A stretch of DNA of 57,565 bases from Roseateles sp. YR242 (GTDB taxonomy: Bacteria > Pseudomonadota > Gammaproteobacteria > Burkholderiales > Burkholderiaceae_C). The notes below the pieces were generated by a model. That model was not told the origin of the DNA. It made no database searches and saw only the letters and a list, made by a program, of their open reading frames with translations. Location of the stretch: the NCBI RefSeq assembly GCF_900109745.1, contig NZ_FOAV01000022.1:1-57565 (forward strand), in the 5' to 3' direction. Position 1 is the first letter of the stretch, and each line of letters begins with the position of its first letter. This document shows positions 55,626 through 57,565 of this stretch, in pieces. The position numbers and the translations under genes were made by a program.

Positions 55626-56148
55626 GGGCGGTTTCAAGCTTCAAAAGTGCCTGACCGTCATCGACGAGTACACCCGCGAGTGCCTAGCCATCGACGTGGC
55701 CGGCTCCATCCGCTCCACAAGCGCGTGATCGAGGTGCTGTCGCGGCTGGTGAGCTTGCACGGTGCTCCGCTGTTCATGCGCTCGGACAACGGGCCGGAGT
55801 TCGTCAGCCTGGCGGATTCTGGAATGGATCGCCGGCGCAGGCATCGCGACCGTGCTTAACGATCCTGGCAAGCCCTGGCAGAACGGCGCCGACGAGAGCT
55901 TCAACGGCAAGTTCCGCGACGAGTGCCTGTCCGTCGAATGGTTCCGCTCGCGCCGCGAGGCCAAGGTCGTCATCGAGTCCTGGCGTCAGCACTACAACGA
56001 GGTGAGGCCGCACAGCAGTCTGCAATACTTGACCCCGATGGAGTTCAAGCAGCAACTCCATCAAAACCTGCAACCCGCCGTCTTCCAGGAATTACTGTCT
56101 CGGAATTCCCGAGCAGGTCAGGCCCTCTGTATTTTGTCGCCCACCTGA
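55626..56148 (+). pseudogene. IS3-family transposase (OrfB, integrase core) fragment with frameshifts
   Basis: The plus strand carries, in successive frames, FKLQKCLTVIDEYTRECLAI, then RVIEVLSRLVSLHGAPLF-like (KRVIEVLSRLVSLHGAP) and RSDNGPEFVS, then DPGKPWQNGADESFNGKFRDE, WRQHYNEVRPHSSLQYLTP. This is the DDE core of IS3-group transposases (Asp in RSDNGPEF, Glu in ADESFNGKF). At least two frame changes (near 55725 and 55815) and loss of the N-terminal half make it inactive. It abuts the immunity-like relic. Confidence 0.85.
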
Positions 56149-56260
56149 TCGGCGGAACCATTTCGATGTTCAGTGATCCATTGCCTGGCATGCGCTACTC
56201 TGACCGCTGGCATCGCAACAACTTCATGGAGACCGGCCTCGTGCAAGGAAGGAAATTCTA

Positions 56261-56644
56261 ATGAAACACCATCTGCTTGCCCCCCTCTGCTGCGGGCTCG
56301 TGAGTCTGTCCGGCTGCTCCACCGTGACCTATCTCATGCTGGAGAACCAGACCCCCGCACCGGTGGAGGTGCGCTACAGCTCTGGTGCGGTGCACACCGT
56401 GAAGCCCTATGCTGAGGGGAAGGAGATATTCAACGTCCGCTGCCAGGTGTTCACCATCCAAGGAATCAACCAGACCTTTGATGTCTGGTATCCGCCCCCG
56501 GAATACTTTGAGTCCAACATCTTCAGCACGACGCTGAATGCGCGCGTGACTGTGGAGGGCGACCTGCTCATCTACAGCAAGAAAAAGCCCGAGCTGCCAG
56601 CGATCCTGGTGCCGAGGGGCTGCGGTCCTCAAAAGGAAAAATGA
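56261..56644 (+). CDS. Small lipoprotein of unknown function
   Basis: 127 aa, GGAAGGAAATTCTA upstream of the ATG. Signal peptide with lipobox LSGCS (Cys ~19). The mature part is a short beta-rich domain (PVEVRYSSGAVHTVKPYAEGKEI...VTVEGDLLIYSKKKPELPAIL) with two further Cys. I do not recognise the family. It is in a region of relics, so function is uncertain, but this frame looks intact. Confidence 0.65.
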   Translation: MKHHLLAPLCCGLVSLSGCSTVTYLMLENQTPAPVEVRYSSGAVHTVKPYAEGKEIFNVRCQVFTIQGINQTFDVWYPPPEYFESNIFSTTLNARVTVEGDLLIYSKKKPELPAILVPRGCGPQKEK

Positions 56645-56665
56645 GCGCTGGGTCACTCATGACGG

Positions 56666-56794
56666 GTGTCTGTCGAGAAATACCATCTCGAAGTGGCTGC
56701 ACGGGCCATTGAACGAGGCGCCGAGGCCGCAGTACTCAAAGAACCGCCTCAGTTGACGCACAACTTTTATCCTCAGACGGTCAAAAGCGGCTAA
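56666..56794 (+). CDS. Short coding-like frame (42 residues), possible fragment
   Basis: From GTG 56666 the frame reads VSVEKYHLEVAARAIERGAE and AAVLKEPPQLTHNFYPQTVK before TAA 56792-56794. Amino-acid texture looks genuinely coding but there is no clear ribosome-binding site and I cannot assign it. It overlaps the start of the HlyD relic in another frame. Probably another decayed gene end. Confidence 0.35.
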   Translation: MSVEKYHLEVAARAIERGAEAAVLKEPPQLTHNFYPQTVKSG

Positions 56795-57203
56795 GCGCGA
56801 CCAACTCACCAGGCTGACGGCACCAGTTGACGGTACTGTCCAACAGCTGGCGGTACACACGGCAGGTGGAGTCGTGACGGAGGCCCAGGTACTTCTTGTT
56901 CTGGTCCCGGATGAGGCGGAGGTGACGGCAGAAGTCGTTTTGGAGAACAAGGATATTGGCTTCGTTCGGCTCGGTCAGGAGGCCGAGATCAAGCTCGAGA
57001 CTTTTCCATATACACGCTACGGCACCGTCTCAGCAACAGTGAAGAGCGTGGCTGCGGATGCGGTGAACGATGAGAAACGCGGAGCGATATTTCCAATAAC
57101 GCTGGTGTTGGGGAGAGGTTTGATCGACATCGACGGTAAGCCTGTGAGGCTAGCGCCAGGGATGAATCTGACGGCGGAAATAAAAACCTCCCGACGGCGG
57201 TAG
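56757..57203 (+). pseudogene. HlyD-type type I secretion adaptor, internal fragment
   Basis: In frame with TAG 57201-57203 the strand reads KAAKRDQLTRLTAPVDGTVQ, VHTAGGVVTEAQVLLVLVP, EVVLENKDIGFVRLGQEAEI, YTRYGTVSATVKSVAADAV, LAPGMNLTAEIKTSRRR. These are the lipoyl and beta-barrel parts of HlyD family membrane-fusion proteins. The N-terminal membrane helix and long coiled coil are missing upstream, and the usual VIEYLLSPL ending is removed by the stop. Intact homologues bridge a type I ABC exporter to TolC. A remnant only. Confidence 0.75.
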
Positions 57204-57565
57204 TACGTCGGCAAGATGTCGATCCTGGTGTTATGCCTGGATGAAGGGTGCGATAGGCATCAATAAAAATACCGGCCTCTATGCTGACTACATCAGAAAT
57301 TACACGCGAGTGCAATTCGAATTGCGGGGTGGCCCCCATGATCTAGGGTGCGCAGAATCGAGGCGAGGGCCGTTTTTTGTCGCGGGCAGCACGATTTCAG
57401 GTGCGTTAGATCAGCAAACGCCGCGCTGACCAAAAGCTTGCTAGTGACATAGCAACTTTAGGTCACATAATGCACATTGTGCAGCGGGGCTCAGCCAGGA
57501 CCTGGATCGCGAAAAAGCCTGCGCTGACGAAAGTAAGCATGGTCGCCACCACGCCATGACCCACG
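57204..57565. other. Terminal non-coding or decayed stretch
   Basis: No gene I can support. On the minus strand a frame open at the window edge (57565 to TGA at 57463) reads MLTFVSAGFFAIQVLAEPRC, like the hydrophobic end of a membrane protein, but is too short to judge. Confidence 0.3.

Overview
The window reads as chromosome of a GC-rich (roughly two-thirds G+C by eye) betaproteobacterium, most likely order Burkholderiales in the Roseateles/Mitsuaria/Rubrivivax area. This rests on gene style: PEP-CTERM exported proteins, a CBM56-GH64 beta-1,3-glucanase, M4 metalloprotease, DUF1111 di-haem lipoprotein, HD-GYP regulators and T6SS-type relics. The genus is inference. I saw no rRNA, tRNA or CRISPR array.

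Layout. 1-1009 is a mobile-element scar: the 3' end of an IS5-family element, a C-terminal stub of an integron-type integrase, and an SMR efflux gene with a damaged first helix. 1059-8994 holds a di-haem lipoprotein with two discoidin domains, a member of a repeated immunity-like family, a small exported protein, a VgrG-like relic, an SF1 helicase and a LysE/RhtB exporter. 9173-12886 is a three-gene operon of unknown function with two paralogues. 12911-17575 encodes exported proteins: a GH5 glycosidase, a PEP-CTERM protein and an M4 protease. 17996-24735 holds a UvrA2-like ABC protein and a sensor kinase/receiver/HD-GYP operon. 24812-27505 holds small genes and a second PEP-CTERM protein.

27521-34928 is the most striking segment: a minus-strand operon of four overlapping genes encoding a zinc phospholipase C/P1-nuclease-fold protein, a CHAT (caspase-like) protease, a PAS/GAF sensor that looks like a histidine kinase but has lost its phospho-acceptor motif, and a second CHAT protease fused to a receiver-like domain whose phospho-Asp position is Glu. 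I read it as a candidate sensor-protease-lipase/nuclease defence or cell-death module signalling by contact or proteolysis rather than phosphorelay.

35018-50463 mixes more immunity-like paralogues (families A and B), a GH64 glucanase, an orphan NRPS-adenylation-like gene, a possible kinase-fold effector, a SnoaL/MarR pair with a perfect palindromic operator, a large hybrid kinase, an esterase and a PEBP protein. Two family-B copies are cut exactly at the stop codon of a convergent gene. The Hcp-like, KAS-like and VgrG-like relics and an RHS-toxin relic at 54719-55473 suggest these paralogues are leftovers of type VI or polymorphic-toxin islands.

50939-57565 contains an unplaced, less GC-rich gene, a DUF5916 outer-membrane-type protein, then a decayed AT-richer segment with RHS toxin and immunity-like relics, an IS3-family transposase fragment, a lipoprotein and a broken HlyD adaptor.
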